The notes: generated by a model from the sequence alone, not told the origin. Positions 24,466-33,342 are shown, counted from the stretch's first letter. The stretch: 64,000 nucleotides of DNA from Massilia sp. IC2-278 (GCF_020708045.1 NZ_JAJFES010000002.1:434001-498000); one strand, 5' to 3'. Numbers and translations are program-made.

Positions 24466-25545
24466 ATGTCCAGCTTGAAGATCAGCCGGCGCGCCTTTGC
24501 CGCCTGGCTCGCCGCCGCAGCGACCCTCCCTCTCCACAGCGAAGCGGCGGCCCGGCCGCGCGCACGCAAGCCACCTTCCCGTATGAAACCCCTGATCAAA
24601 CCGCCGCGCCTGCGCCGTGGCGACACCGTCGGCCTGATCGCGCCGGGCGGCTACACCAGCGAAAAATCGATCGCCAAGGCGCGCGCGAATATCGAGAGCC
24701 TGGGCCTGAAGGTGCGCGAGGGACAGTACCTGCGCGAAGTGAACGGGAATTACGCCGGCACCGTGGGGCAGCGCCTGTCGGACCTGCACGCCATGTTCGC
24801 CGACCCGGAAGTGACGATGCTGTGGCCGATCCGCGGCGGCTCGGGCTGCATCTCGCTGCTGAAGGAACTCGACTACGGCCTGATCCGCAGGCACCCGAAG
24901 ATCCTGCTCGGCTACTCCGACATCACCGCCCTGCACCTGGCGATCCTGAAGGAAACCGGGCTGGTGACCTTCCACGGTCCGGTGGCCTCGTCGACGCTGT
25001 CGGACTATGCGCGCGAGCACATGCTGGCCGTGCTGGGCAATCCGCAGCCGACCTACACGATTCCGATGGCGCTGGAAAACAGCCGCCGCGCCGTATTGCA
25101 ACCGCACTTCGGCATGCGCACCGTGCATGGCGGTAGTGCTACCGGCCCGCTGATCGGCGGGAACTTGAGCCTGGTGGCGGCGCTGGCCGGCACGCCGTAT
25201 GCGGCCGACTTCCGCGATGCCATCCTGTTCCTGGAAGAAGTGAACGAAGCGCCCTACCGTATCGACCGCTGGATGACCCAGCTCGATCTGGCGGTTGGGT
25301 TCAGGAAAGCGGCGGCGCTGATGATCGGCATTTGCGAGGATTGCGGGCCCGAGCACGAAGACGTGTCGCTGACGCTGGACCAGACCTTCGATATCCACCT
25401 GCAGCCGCTGGCGATTCCGGCAGTGACCGGCTACTCGATCGGCCACATCCGCAACCAGTTCACGATCCCGATGGGCATCCAGGCCACCCTCGACGCCGAA
25501 CGGCAGACGGTGACCTTGCTGGAGCCGGCGGTCGCCTGGCGGTGA
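24466..25545 (+). CDS. ldcA: LD-carboxypeptidase (S66), Tat-exported
   Basis: This 359-residue serine peptidase of family S66 removes the terminal D-Ala from L,D-linked tetrapeptides. It has GDTVGLIAPGG at the start of the domain, IRGGSGCISLLKELD, KILLGYSDITALHLAI (the segment expected to hold the nucleophilic Ser), IGGNLSLVAALAGTP, FLEEVNEAPYRIDRWMTQL (Glu of the triad) and GYSIGHIRNQFTIPMGIQATLD (His of the triad). Unlike E. coli LdcA it has a twin-arginine leader (MSSLKISRRAFAAWLAAA), so it should act in the periplasm. ATG 24466 lies directly behind a strong terminator. Confidence 0.92.
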   Translation: MSSLKISRRAFAAWLAAAATLPLHSEAAARPRARKPPSRMKPLIKPPRLRRGDTVGLIAPGGYTSEKSIAKARANIESLGLKVREGQYLREVNGNYAGTVGQRLSDLHAMFADPEVTMLWPIRGGSGCISLLKELDYGLIRRHPKILLGYSDITALHLAILKETGLVTFHGPVASSTLSDYAREHMLAVLGNPQPTYTIPMALENSRRAVLQPHFGMRTVHGGSATGPLIGGNLSLVAALAGTPYAADFRDAILFLEEVNEAPYRIDRWMTQLDLAVGFRKAAALMIGICEDCGPEHEDVSLTLDQTFDIHLQPLAIPAVTGYSIGHIRNQFTIPMGIQATLDAERQTVTLLEPAVAWR

Positions 25546-25561
25546 CCGGCAGCGAGCGCAG

Positions 25562-26650
25562 TCAGTCGTCGACGGTAAACATGAAGTTGACCGCGTAGAC
25601 CATCTCGCACGGTTCGCCCCGGCAACGCGCCGGCTTGTATTGCTCAAGCATGTAGACGGTCGATAGCGCACGCACGATGGTCGCGGTGGGCGCGCCATAG
25701 GCTGTTACGCTGAGCGGCTTGCCATCCTTGCCGACCAATACGTAGACACCGAGGCTGCCCTTGACCACTCCAAAGGTGTGGTTCATGCGGGAAACCTTGT
25801 CGAACAGGCCGGCTTCGCCCTTGAGCGGGAACGGCGGCTCGTCTCCGGCTTCCAATGCCGGGTAGTTCCTGAGGAAGGCGTTTTTCTGCGCTGGCGTCAG
25901 ATCGTTCCAGCTTGCTTGCATTGGCAGATAAGCAACGACCCCGCTGTCGCGATTCGGCCCCTCGCCTACTTCGCCATCGACGCCGTACCGACCCACGACG
26001 GCAGCCGCCTTGGGCAGACCGGCGATGCGGCCGTCCTGGAATAGGCCTTGGAACTTGTGGCCGGCGCCGGCGTAGACTACAGCGCCCTGTCCGTCGAAAA
26101 CATCATCCTTCCAGCTACCGGTATAGCTACCGCCGGTGGCAAATGTCGCTGTTCCCTGGCCATGACGCTTGCCTTGTACCCAATCGCCCGTATAGCGCGA
26201 GCGGTCGATGTTCAGAAAGGTACCTTTGCCATGCGGCAGGCCATTGGCAACCTCGCCTTCGTACCAGCCGCGTCCCTCGAACTGGAAATACCCCTCGCCG
26301 TTCGGCACGCCATTCCTCATCGTACCGGCGTAAGTAAAGCGGGATGTCTTGAGTACCACTTCGCCGCTGGCTTCACCACGCACAAGCGTCGCTTCGAGCG
26401 TGACCTTGCTAACCGTCGGCACATTCCATGTAAGCATGCCCTTGCCACTGGCGTAGCCGTCGGCACAGCCGCCTGTCCAGCTGATTTCGCCCTTGTCGGG
26501 CGCGGGTTCGAGGGGGGCGATCCGGCAGTCCGCCTTGCCCAGGTAGGCCAGTCCTCGAGCCTGCACCGTGTCGGCAGCCGCGAGCGGCGTGCAAGCATAC
26601 AGCGCCGTCATCAGCGCCAGGGATAGCGGGAGAGAAGAATCGATATGCAT
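25562..26650 (-). CDS. MORN-repeat protein with a TonB-like C-terminal domain
   Basis: This 362-residue exported protein has a signal peptide (ends CTPLAAADT), then about four to five MORN repeats between residues 105 and 215 (YAGTMRNGVPNGEGYFQFEG, WYEGEVANGLPHGKGTF, YTGDWVQGKRHGQGTATF, YTGSWKDDVFDGQG). The last ~75 residues (GVVKGSLGVYVLVGKDGKPLSVTAYGAPTATIVRALSTVYMLEQYKPARCRGEPCEM) look like the C-terminal domain of TonB-type or energy-transducer proteins, with a Cys pair. MORN repeats usually bind membrane lipids or proteins. No partner is evident. A long imperfect hairpin covers the start codon. Confidence 0.78.
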   Translation of the reverse strand: MHIDSSLPLSLALMTALYACTPLAAADTVQARGLAYLGKADCRIAPLEPAPDKGEISWTGGCADGYASGKGMLTWNVPTVSKVTLEATLVRGEASGEVVLKTSRFTYAGTMRNGVPNGEGYFQFEGRGWYEGEVANGLPHGKGTFLNIDRSRYTGDWVQGKRHGQGTATFATGGSYTGSWKDDVFDGQGAVVYAGAGHKFQGLFQDGRIAGLPKAAAVVGRYGVDGEVGEGPNRDSGVVAYLPMQASWNDLTPAQKNAFLRNYPALEAGDEPPFPLKGEAGLFDKVSRMNHTFGVVKGSLGVYVLVGKDGKPLSVTAYGAPTATIVRALSTVYMLEQYKPARCRGEPCEMVYAVNFMFTVDD

Positions 26651-26700
26651 GAAGAAAGCTCATAATAATGCTTGGATGCATCATTATGAGCTTCTTTCAT
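26649..26700 (-). promoter_or_regulatory. 23-bp imperfect inverted repeat covering the MORN gene start
   Basis: Positions 26649-26671 and 26678-26700 are complementary at 20 of 23 positions with a 6-nt loop. The 3' arm in the mRNA contains the start codon and the place where a ribosome-binding site should be. It is AT-rich compared with the gene. It may mask translation initiation or be the remnant of a mobile element end. Confidence 0.5.
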
Positions 26701-26742
26701 ATTGCAAGTAAAGCAATGAAAGCCCGCATGGGCGTGCCGTAC

Positions 26743-27255
26743 TCAGACCTTGGCTTCGGCGCCTGGCGTTTCCGAACGCACCAGGAAGGCTTGCGTAACT
26801 TGCGGCAGGTGTTCCAGCAGCCAGGCGGCCATTGCCTTTTCCTGGGCCAGGATCTGTTCGCAGGCAGCAGCGGTGGCGGTGTCGCCGACGGCCTTGGCGG
26901 CGCCGATCAGGGAGACGTAGCTGGCGATTTCCAGGTTCTCGAAAACGTAGCCGGCCATGGCACCCTTCACCACTTCGTCGCTGGTGGTCATGCCGCCGAC
27001 TGCCTGGCCAAAGGCGGCCAGCTTGCCGCCCAGGTCCTTCAGCACCGAGTTGCTGATGCCGCGGCGGGTCATGATTTCGTCGAGCTGGCTTTGCTGCCAG
27101 CGGGTTTCCTCGATGTGCTGGACGATGCGCGCGCGCAGTTCCGGATAGTGTTCCAGGCGTTCCGCTTGCGCGTTCAGCATCTTGTCCGCTTGCTGTTCCA
27201 TCGCGTGCGCATCGCGCAGCCAGTCGTTCAGGTGTTCGTTTGCCGTCGTCGTCAT
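26743..27255 (-). CDS. YciE/YciF-type ferritin-like protein (DUF892)
   Basis: This 170-residue all-helical protein is of the DUF892 family (YciE/YciF). It starts MTTTANEHLNDWLRDAHAMEQQADKML, has the four-helix pattern with Glu/His positions (HIEETRWQQSQLDEIM and EVVKGAMAGYVFENLEIASYVSLI) and ends LPQVTQAFL. Members are ferritin-like and induced by stress, although iron binding is not well established. ATG 27255 follows a GAGAG ribosome-binding site; the upstream extension is not conserved in style. It is not obviously linked to its neighbours. Confidence 0.85.
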   Translation of the reverse strand: MTTTANEHLNDWLRDAHAMEQQADKMLNAQAERLEHYPELRARIVQHIEETRWQQSQLDEIMTRRGISNSVLKDLGGKLAAFGQAVGGMTTSDEVVKGAMAGYVFENLEIASYVSLIGAAKAVGDTATAAACEQILAQEKAMAAWLLEHLPQVTQAFLVRSETPGAEAKV

Positions 27256-27659
27256 ACGTCTCTCCATTCGGTAAAGTGTGTGAACTTGCAATGCAGGCGC
27301 CAGGATTGGCGGGCTGTGCAGCTTCAGCTACCTTCGCAGAGTTGACGCGCGATGTTTGTTAGGTAAGGCACACTTCCCGCACACTTGGGACGCACTTAAG
27401 CGTCGTTAAAGGAAAAAGCGGGAAAAAAGCTGCCTTATCGCTTCCCAACGGCAAGGCTCATACAGACGTCGCCATGTTGTTCGCAGTTCGTAGGGTGGAC
27501 TCCCGAGTCCACGCGGTCGAACCTGCGTAAACCGTTACGTGTGCAACCAGCCTGTAGCGCATGCAAACCGTACTATGCATGACATATCGACATGCGCATG
27601 TCGTACAGCGTGGAGTAATGGAGGCCAGTGGCCTCCATTACGAGTCCACCCTACGAACA
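27256..27659. repeat. 404-bp intergenic stretch with an inverted REP pair
   Basis: REP copies lie at 27489-27517 (plus, GTGGACTCCCGAGTCCAC) and 27609-27655 (minus), the latter extended by an inner 11-bp stem TAATGGAGGCC/GGCCTCCATTA (27616-27640). The first ~230 bp, upstream of the DUF892 gene, show no gene or clear promoter. Confidence 0.8.
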
Positions 27660-28199
27660 TCAAAGGCTGTGGCTCATGAACACATAGCCGTGCTGCTCGC
27701 CGTCGATGCGGAACAGGTCGGGAATCTCGCCGGTCTGGATGAAGCCGCTGCGTGCGTACAGGCGGCGTGCGGGGAGGTTATTGGACAGCACTTCAAGGTC
27801 GACCCAGGCCAGGCCCTGCGCATCGGCCCAGGCCAGCGCGGTGTCGAGCAGGCGCGCGCCCAGCCCTTGGCCACGATAATCGCGGTGCACCCCCATGCCG
27901 AGCAGGCAGCGGTGCGCTGCCGTGCGTTCGGGCCGCGCGCGCAAGTCGATGTGGCCGCAGATGGCGCCATCGGCATCGATGGCGAGCCAGCCGCGTCGCC
28001 AGCCGGGCGCATCCAGCGCGGTGCCCAGGCCGAGCACGAAGCCGGCGCGCTTCTCGACCGGGAAAAAGGAGGCGGCGCGCGGCATCGGCTGGAACAGCGG
28101 CGTGCCGTTGCGGCCGTTGTCGCCCAGGTGGTCATCGAGGTAGACGAACAGCGCCGGCAAGTCCTGCTGGGTGAGCGGGATGATTGCCGGCGCCACCAT
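27660..28199 (-). CDS. GNAT family N-acetyltransferase
   Basis: This 179-residue acetyltransferase has the GNAT acetyl-CoA loop LLGMGVHRDYRGQGLGARLLDTALAWA (RGQGLG) at about 100-125 and a typical C-terminal YARSGFIQTGEIPDLFRIDG strand. The N-terminal half (LFVYLDDHLGDNGRNGTPLFQPMP) is of the kind seen in RimI/RimL-like putative amino-group acetyltransferases. The acceptor is unknown. The ATG overlaps the stop of the acyl-CoA dehydrogenase gene (TGATG), so it is the last gene of that operon. Confidence 0.85.
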   Translation of the reverse strand: MVAPAIIPLTQQDLPALFVYLDDHLGDNGRNGTPLFQPMPRAASFFPVEKRAGFVLGLGTALDAPGWRRGWLAIDADGAICGHIDLRARPERTAAHRCLLGMGVHRDYRGQGLGARLLDTALAWADAQGLAWVDLEVLSNNLPARRLYARSGFIQTGEIPDLFRIDGEQHGYVFMSHSL

Positions 28200-29326
28200 C
28201 ACAGCGCGCGCGCGATCAGGATTTTCTGGATGTCGCTCGTGCCTTCGTAGATCTGGCAGACGCGCACGTCGCGGTAGATGCGCTCGATCGGGAAGTCGGC
28301 CACGTAGCCGTAGCCGCCGAAGACTTGCATCGCATCCGATACCACGCGCTCGGCCATTTCGGAGGCAAACAGCTTGGCCATCGCCGCTTCCTTCAGGCAG
28401 GGCAAGCCGGCATCCTTCATCGAGGCCGCGTGCAGGATCAGCTGGCGCGCCGCCTCGATCTTCATCGCCATTTCCGACAGCTTGAACTGCACCGACTGGT
28501 GCTCGAAGATCGCCTTGCCGAAGCTGGTGCGTTCCTTGGCATACGCCAGCGCCGCTTCGAAAGCGGCGCGCGCCATGCCCACCGATTGCGAGGCGATGCC
28601 GATGCGCCCGCCCTCCAGGCCCGACAGGGCGATCTTGTAGCCCATGCCTTCTTCGCCGATCAGATTCGCGGCCGGGACGCGGCAGTTCTCGAACACGATC
28701 TGCGCCGTGTCCGAGGAGTGCTGGCCCATCTTGTGTTCCAGGCCGGCGACGATGTAGCCCGGGGTATTCGTCGGCACCCAGAAGGCGCTAATGCCCTTCT
28801 TGCCGGCGGCTTTATCGGTGACGGCCATGACGATGGCCACGTCGCCGTGCTTGCCGCTGGTGATGAACTGCTTGGTGCCGTTGATGACGTATTCGTCGCC
28901 GTCGCGCATGGCCGTGGTGCGCAGGGCGGCGGCGTCGCTGCCGGTGTGCGGCTCGGTCAGGGCGAATGCACCCAGCATCTCGCCTTGCGCCAGCGGCACC
29001 AGCCACTGCTGCTTCTGCTCTTCGCTGGCGTACATCATGGCGATCGAGCACACCGGGCAGTTGTTGACCGAGATGATGGTCGAGGTGCCGCCGTCGCCGG
29101 CCGCGATCTCTTCCAGCACCAGCGCCAGCGACACGTAGTCCAGGCCCGCGCCGCCGTACTGCTCGGGCACGGCCACGCCAAATGCGCCCAGTTGCGCCAG
29201 TTCCTTCAGTTCGGCTTTCGGAAAGTAGTGTTCCTTGTCCCAGCGGGCGGCCTGCGGGGCCAGGCGCTCCTGCGCATAGCTGCGTAGGGCGTCGCGGATC
29301 ATCTGGTGTTCTTCGGTCAGGATCAT
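28199..29326 (-). CDS. acyl-CoA dehydrogenase (short/branched-chain type)
   Basis: This 375-residue flavoprotein oxidises acyl-CoA thioesters to 2-enoyl-CoA and passes electrons to ETF. It shows both family signatures, GAFALTEPHTGSDAAALRT and QVFGGYGYVADFPIERIYRD, and the catalytic base Glu361 in QIYEGTSDIQ, as in butyryl-, 2-methylbutyryl- and isobutyryl-CoA enzymes and unlike isovaleryl-CoA dehydrogenase. A short- or branched-chain substrate is therefore likely. It is followed by a coupled GNAT gene and preceded by an SDR gene at 31 bp. Confidence 0.92.
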   Translation of the reverse strand: MILTEEHQMIRDALRSYAQERLAPQAARWDKEHYFPKAELKELAQLGAFGVAVPEQYGGAGLDYVSLALVLEEIAAGDGGTSTIISVNNCPVCSIAMMYASEEQKQQWLVPLAQGEMLGAFALTEPHTGSDAAALRTTAMRDGDEYVINGTKQFITSGKHGDVAIVMAVTDKAAGKKGISAFWVPTNTPGYIVAGLEHKMGQHSSDTAQIVFENCRVPAANLIGEEGMGYKIALSGLEGGRIGIASQSVGMARAAFEAALAYAKERTSFGKAIFEHQSVQFKLSEMAMKIEAARQLILHAASMKDAGLPCLKEAAMAKLFASEMAERVVSDAMQVFGGYGYVADFPIERIYRDVRVCQIYEGTSDIQKILIARAL

Positions 29327-29357
29327 GATGTCTCGTGTGTGTTTTTATCGTGGCGGC

Positions 29358-30026
29358 TTACCAGGGGATGGGGTCGCCGTCGTGGTTCAGGAAGCTGCCG
29401 TTGTCGGCGTTCGTCGCCTTGGCCAGGGTGGCGCGCAGATCGCGCACGCTGTGCTCGACGCTGATCGCCGCGCCCTCGCCGCCCATGTCGGTCTGGACCC
29501 AGCCGGGGTGGAAGGCGATGCAGGTGGCGCCTTGCGGGCCGTAGGTCAAGGCGGTGTCGGTCAGGACGGAATTCAGTGCAGCCTTGCTGGCGCGGTAGAG
29601 CGAGCCGCCGGGGCTTGTCCTCGAGCCGATCGAACCCATGCGCGAGGACAGTACGCCGAGCTTGCCGCGCGTGTTGGCCACCAGCGGGGCGACGATGGGC
29701 AGCAGGCGCATCGCGGCCAGCACGTTGGTGTGCATCACGGCGTCGAAGTCCTGTTGCGTCGGGAAGCCGTCGTGGCGCGGGCCGTAGAGGCCGGCGACCA
29801 GCCAGGCGGTGTCGATTTTTTCGTCGTCGAGTTTCCAGCCCAGGCCGGCGATGGCTTCGGGATCGGTAACGTCGAGCAGGTGCGGCTCGGCGCCGAGGCT
29901 GGCCAGTTCGTCGAGGTCCTGCTGCTTGCGGGCGGTGGCGATCACGCGCCAACCCTCAGCGCGGTATTGGCGTGCGAGTTCGTGGCCGATGCCGCGCGAG
30001 GCGCCGAGGATCAGAGCGGTTGGCAT
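29358..30026 (-). CDS. short-chain dehydrogenase/reductase (SDR)
   Basis: This 222-residue NAD(P)-dependent classical SDR has the cofactor motif LILGASRGIG (8-14), an Ser127/Ser128, Tyr144-x3-Lys148 catalytic set (VLSSRMGSIG, SLYRASK) and PGWVQTDMGGEGAAISVE, which resembles the C-factor/sniffer-like SDR group. An Arg after the glycine motif and at position 33 (TARK) favours NADPH. ATG 30026 has a GGAGGAA ribosome-binding site. It lies 31 bp before the acyl-CoA dehydrogenase gene; substrate unknown. Confidence 0.88.
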   Translation of the reverse strand: MPTALILGASRGIGHELARQYRAEGWRVIATARKQQDLDELASLGAEPHLLDVTDPEAIAGLGWKLDDEKIDTAWLVAGLYGPRHDGFPTQQDFDAVMHTNVLAAMRLLPIVAPLVANTRGKLGVLSSRMGSIGSRTSPGGSLYRASKAALNSVLTDTALTYGPQGATCIAFHPGWVQTDMGGEGAAISVEHSVRDLRATLAKATNADNGSFLNHDGDPIPW

Positions 30027-30069
30027 GGTGTGGTTCCTCCGGTGGGTTTTGCGGTTTGCGTAGGTACGA

Positions 30070-30137
30070 CCGCGTGGACTCGGGAGTCCACCCTACAAAA
30101 GCGGGTTTCGTAGGGTGGACACCTGTGTCCACGCGGT
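30070..30137. repeat. inverted REP pair between SDR and thiolase genes
   Basis: A minus copy (30070-30096, GTGGACTCGGGAGTCCAC) and a plus copy (30109-30137, GTGGACACCTGTGTCCAC) are back to back 12 bp apart, flanked by mirror-image ACCGCGT/ACGCGGT feet. Note the stem arms differ in sequence (ACTC/GAGT against ACAC/GTGT), but each is self-complementary. Confidence 0.88.
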
Positions 30138-30208
30138 ACAACGTATCCAAACAACCATCGTAACCGAAGACCCGAATCGTCACCGATCCGGGTCATCGGT
30201 CACCAACA

Positions 30209-31408
30209 TCACACCATCTCGATCGCCATCGCGGTGGCTTCACCACCACCAATGCACAGCGACGCCACGCCGCGCTTGCCGCCGGTCTTCTTCAGCGCGC
30301 CCAGCAGGGTGACGATGATGCGCGCGCCCGAGGCGCCGATCGGGTGGCCCAGGGCGCAGGCGCCGCCGTGGATGTTGACCTTCTCGTGCGGGATGTCGAG
30401 GTCGCGCATGGCGGCCATTGGCACGGCGGCAAAGGCTTCGTTGATCTCGAACAGGTCGACGTCGCCCGGCATCCAGCCGGTCTTCTTGAACAGCTTGTTC
30501 ATCGCGCCGATCGGGGCGGTGGTGAACAGGTTCGGTTCCTGGGCGTGGGTGGCGTGGCCGATCACGCGTGCGATCGGGGTCAGGCCCAGTTCTTTGGCCT
30601 TCGATTCGCGCATCATCACCAGCGCGGCGGCGCCGTCGTTGATCGACGAGGACGAGGCGGCGGTGACGGTGCCTTCCTTCTTGAACGCAGGCTTCAGCGA
30701 CGGGATCTTGTCGATCTTGGCCTTCATCGGGCCTTCGTCCTTTTCCACGATCAGTTCACCGGTGCGGGTGGCCAGCGTGACCGGGGCGATTTCCCAGGCA
30801 AACGAACCGTCGTTGTTGGCCGCTTGCGCGCGCTTCACGGACTCGATGGCGAAGTTGTCCTGGTCTTCGCGGGTGAACTGGTACGTGGCGACGCATTCCT
30901 CGGCAAAGGTGCCCATCGAGCGGCCTTCGCCGGTTTTTTCGTTGCGCGAGTAGGCATCTTCCAGGCCGTCGAGCATCATGTGGTCGAACATCGGCGCGTG
31001 GCCGATGCGGTAGCCGCCGCGTGCCTTCGGAATCAGGTAAGGGGCGTTGGTCATCGACTCCATGCCGCCGGCCACCACGATGTCGGCACTGCCGGCCACC
31101 AGCTGGTCGTGGGCGAAGATCGCGGCCTGCATGGCCGAGCCGCACATTTTCGACAGGGTCACGGCGCCGGTCGACAGCGGCAGGCCGGCCTTGATCAGGG
31201 CCTGGCGTGCAGGGGCCTGGCCCTGGCCCGCCATCAAGCAGTTGCCGAAGTAGACGTGTTCGACGGTTTGCGGATCGACGCCGGCGCGTTCGACTGCCGC
31301 CTGGATCGCCACCGCGCCGAGGTCGCTCGCCGACTTCGAGGAAAAATCGCCCTGGAAGCCACCCATCGGGGTACGGGCGGCGCCAACGATAACGACTGGA
31401 TCATTCAT
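30209..31408 (-). CDS. acetyl-CoA acetyltransferase (thiolase)
   Basis: This 399-residue thiolase carries all three catalytic residues: Cys89 in [12 protein letters not shown], His355 in [16 protein letters not shown] and Cys385 in [15 protein letters not shown]. Length and the two-domain pattern fit the degradative/biosynthetic acetoacetyl-CoA thiolase group (AtoB/PhaA-like). It makes or breaks acetoacetyl-CoA, in line with the nearby branched-chain and fatty-acid genes. Its ATG lies 8 bp inside the end of aceK, so it is translated with aceK. Confidence 0.93.
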   Translation of the reverse strand: MNDPVVIVGAARTPMGGFQGDFSSKSASDLGAVAIQAAVERAGVDPQTVEHVYFGNCLMAGQGQAPARQALIKAGLPLSTGAVTLSKMCGSAMQAAIFAHDQLVAGSADIVVAGGMESMTNAPYLIPKARGGYRIGHAPMFDHMMLDGLEDAYSRNEKTGEGRSMGTFAEECVATYQFTREDQDNFAIESVKRAQAANNDGSFAWEIAPVTLATRTGELIVEKDEGPMKAKIDKIPSLKPAFKKEGTVTAASSSSINDGAAALVMMRESKAKELGLTPIARVIGHATHAQEPNLFTTAPIGAMNKLFKKTGWMPGDVDLFEINEAFAAVPMAAMRDLDIPHEKVNIHGGACALGHPIGASGARIIVTLLGALKKTGGKRGVASLCIGGGEATAMAIEMV

Positions 31409-33233
31409 TTTCTAAGGTCTCCAAAGAGGATGGCGCTGGGTGAGGTATTGGTTGCGCCAAAGGGGTGATGGTCTGGTGGAAGCGGATGTGCTGCGGGTAA
31501 GGAAAGACGTCTTCCACTTCGCCTTCCAGGATGCGGTCCTTGTGCGCCTGCCACCAGGCGCGCGTCAACAGGTCCGCGTGATACTGCATGAAATGGTGGC
31601 GGATCGTCGCGTTTCCAAGCAGGAAACGGCCGAATTGTTCGGGAAACACGTCGTGCTTGCCGATCGGGTACCAGGGCTCGGCCGACAGCTCGTCTTCCTC
31701 GTTGCGCGCCTGCGGGATGTCGCGGAACTGGCAATCGGTGAGGTATTCGATTTCGTCGTAGTCGTAGAACACGACCCGGCCCTGGCGCGTGACGCCGAAG
31801 TTCTTGTAGAGCATATCGCCGGGGAAGATGTTCGCCGCAACCAGGTCGCGGATGGCATTTCCGTATTCGACGATGCCGTGTTCGATCCGGCCGTCGTCGC
31901 CTGCCACTTGCGCATCGGCCAGGTACATATTCAGCGGCACCATGCGCCGCTCGATGTACAGGTGCTTGACGATCAGGCGCTCGCCCTCGATCTCGACCAG
32001 CGAGGGGCAGTGCTGTTGCAGCTCGGCCAGCAACTCCTCGCCGAAGCGGTTCAGTGGAAAAGCGACGTCCGAGTATTCGAGCGTGTCGGCCATGCGCCCG
32101 ACGCGGTCGTGGTGCTTCACCAGCAGGTATTTTTCCTTTACCTGGGCGCGCGTGATCTCCTTTGGCGGCGGATACCAGTCCTTGATCACCTTGAACACGT
32201 AGGGAAAGGACGGCAGCTCGAACACCAGCATCACCAGGCCGCGGATGCCGGGCGCGATGCGGAATCGATCCGAACTGTGCTTCAGGTGTTGCAGGTAGTC
32301 GCGGTAGAACAGGGTCTTGCCCTGCTTTTGCAGGCCGAGCACGGTATAGATTTCGCTGCGCGGTTTACGCGGCAGCAGGCTGCGCAGGAACTGCACGGTA
32401 GCCGACGGCACTTCCATATCGACCTGGAAGTAGGCGCGCGTGAACGAGAACAGCAGGGCAACTTGGTCCGGGTCGGTGATGACCGTGTCGAGCACCAGTT
32501 CGCCCTGCTTGTCGTGCAGGACCGGGATCACGAAAGGATGTTCGCGCGCGCCGTTGATGGCGCGGCCGACGATGTAGGCGCCTTTGTTGCGGAAGAACAG
32601 GTTCGACAAGACGTGGAACTGCAGGTTCGGCTCGGCCTGGTCGAGACCGAATTCCGCAATCATGCGCGCTTCGACCAGGCCGGTATCGCGGTCGAGCGCG
32701 GCGAAGGGGCGTTCAAGCTGGAAGTTGCCGACGATGCGTTTCAGTGCGAAGCGCATGCCATCGGCCGCCGGGTAGTAGACGCGGTAGGTCGGCAGGAGTT
32801 CCTCGGTCTCGATGTACTCGGTCGAGACCACCGGGCGGACAAAAATGTAATCGTTATGGTAGTAGCGCCGGTGCAGGATCTGGCAGCTGACCGAGTTGAA
32901 GAAGGTTTCGGCCAGTTCCGGCTGCTTGTGATCGGACAGCAGGCCGATGTAGTGCAGCTTGACCTCGCGCCAGACGCTGTCGATCAGGTCGCCGGGCGGG
33001 TAGCGTTGTTCCAGCGCCTGCACGGCTTCCTGCACACGGCGGTCGTAGAAATCGATGCGTTCGCGCGCGGTTTGCTGGGCCGCGGGCCAGTCGGCCTGTT
33101 CAAACAGCCGGCGCGCCTGCTGGCTGGCTGCGCGGAACAGGCGGTAGTGCTTGTCGAAGCCGTCGACGATGCTGCGCGCGATGTCGAATGCGATCTGCGA
33201 AGACAGCAATCTGGGGAACGTCACCTGGGTCAT
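31401..33233 (-). CDS. aceK: isocitrate dehydrogenase kinase/phosphatase
   Basis: AceK phosphorylates and dephosphorylates isocitrate dehydrogenase and so sets the split of carbon between the TCA cycle and the glyoxylate bypass. The 610-residue length is typical. Seen in sequence: the regulatory first half ([23 protein letters not shown]), then the kinase-like part with [28 protein letters not shown] (ATP loop), [30 protein letters not shown] and [21 protein letters not shown] (catalytic/metal Asp). Here it is not next to aceA or aceB; the downstream gene overlapping it by 8 bp is a thiolase. Confidence 0.95.
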   Translation of the reverse strand: MTQVTFPRLLSSQIAFDIARSIVDGFDKHYRLFRAASQQARRLFEQADWPAAQQTARERIDFYDRRVQEAVQALEQRYPPGDLIDSVWREVKLHYIGLLSDHKQPELAETFFNSVSCQILHRRYYHNDYIFVRPVVSTEYIETEELLPTYRVYYPAADGMRFALKRIVGNFQLERPFAALDRDTGLVEARMIAEFGLDQAEPNLQFHVLSNLFFRNKGAYIVGRAINGAREHPFVIPVLHDKQGELVLDTVITDPDQVALLFSFTRAYFQVDMEVPSATVQFLRSLLPRKPRSEIYTVLGLQKQGKTLFYRDYLQHLKHSSDRFRIAPGIRGLVMLVFELPSFPYVFKVIKDWYPPPKEITRAQVKEKYLLVKHHDRVGRMADTLEYSDVAFPLNRFGEELLAELQQHCPSLVEIEGERLIVKHLYIERRMVPLNMYLADAQVAGDDGRIEHGIVEYGNAIRDLVAANIFPGDMLYKNFGVTRQGRVVFYDYDEIEYLTDCQFRDIPQARNEEDELSAEPWYPIGKHDVFPEQFGRFLLGNATIRHHFMQYHADLLTRAWWQAHKDRILEGEVEDVFPYPQHIRFHQTITPLAQPIPHPAPSSLETLENE

Positions 33234-33342
33234 CGTTCGGTTCGCGCGTGGGTCGGTTGAGCGGGTATTTTATTGCAATGCAATGTGGCGGTGTTGGCGA
33301 GGCAATATACCGTTAGCGTGGAATCTGGCTTGGGACCGCGAC

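Noticed and set aside
21645-24626. A 993-codon open frame on the minus strand opposite the TonB receptor gene
   Set aside because: It mirrors the codon structure of the receptor gene, has no recognisable motif, and arises because high-GC genes leave the opposite strand free of stops.
25562-26650. MORN gene as part of the cell-wall locus
   Set aside because: It is convergent to ldcA, has no murein-related motif, and its repeats suggest membrane or protein binding instead.
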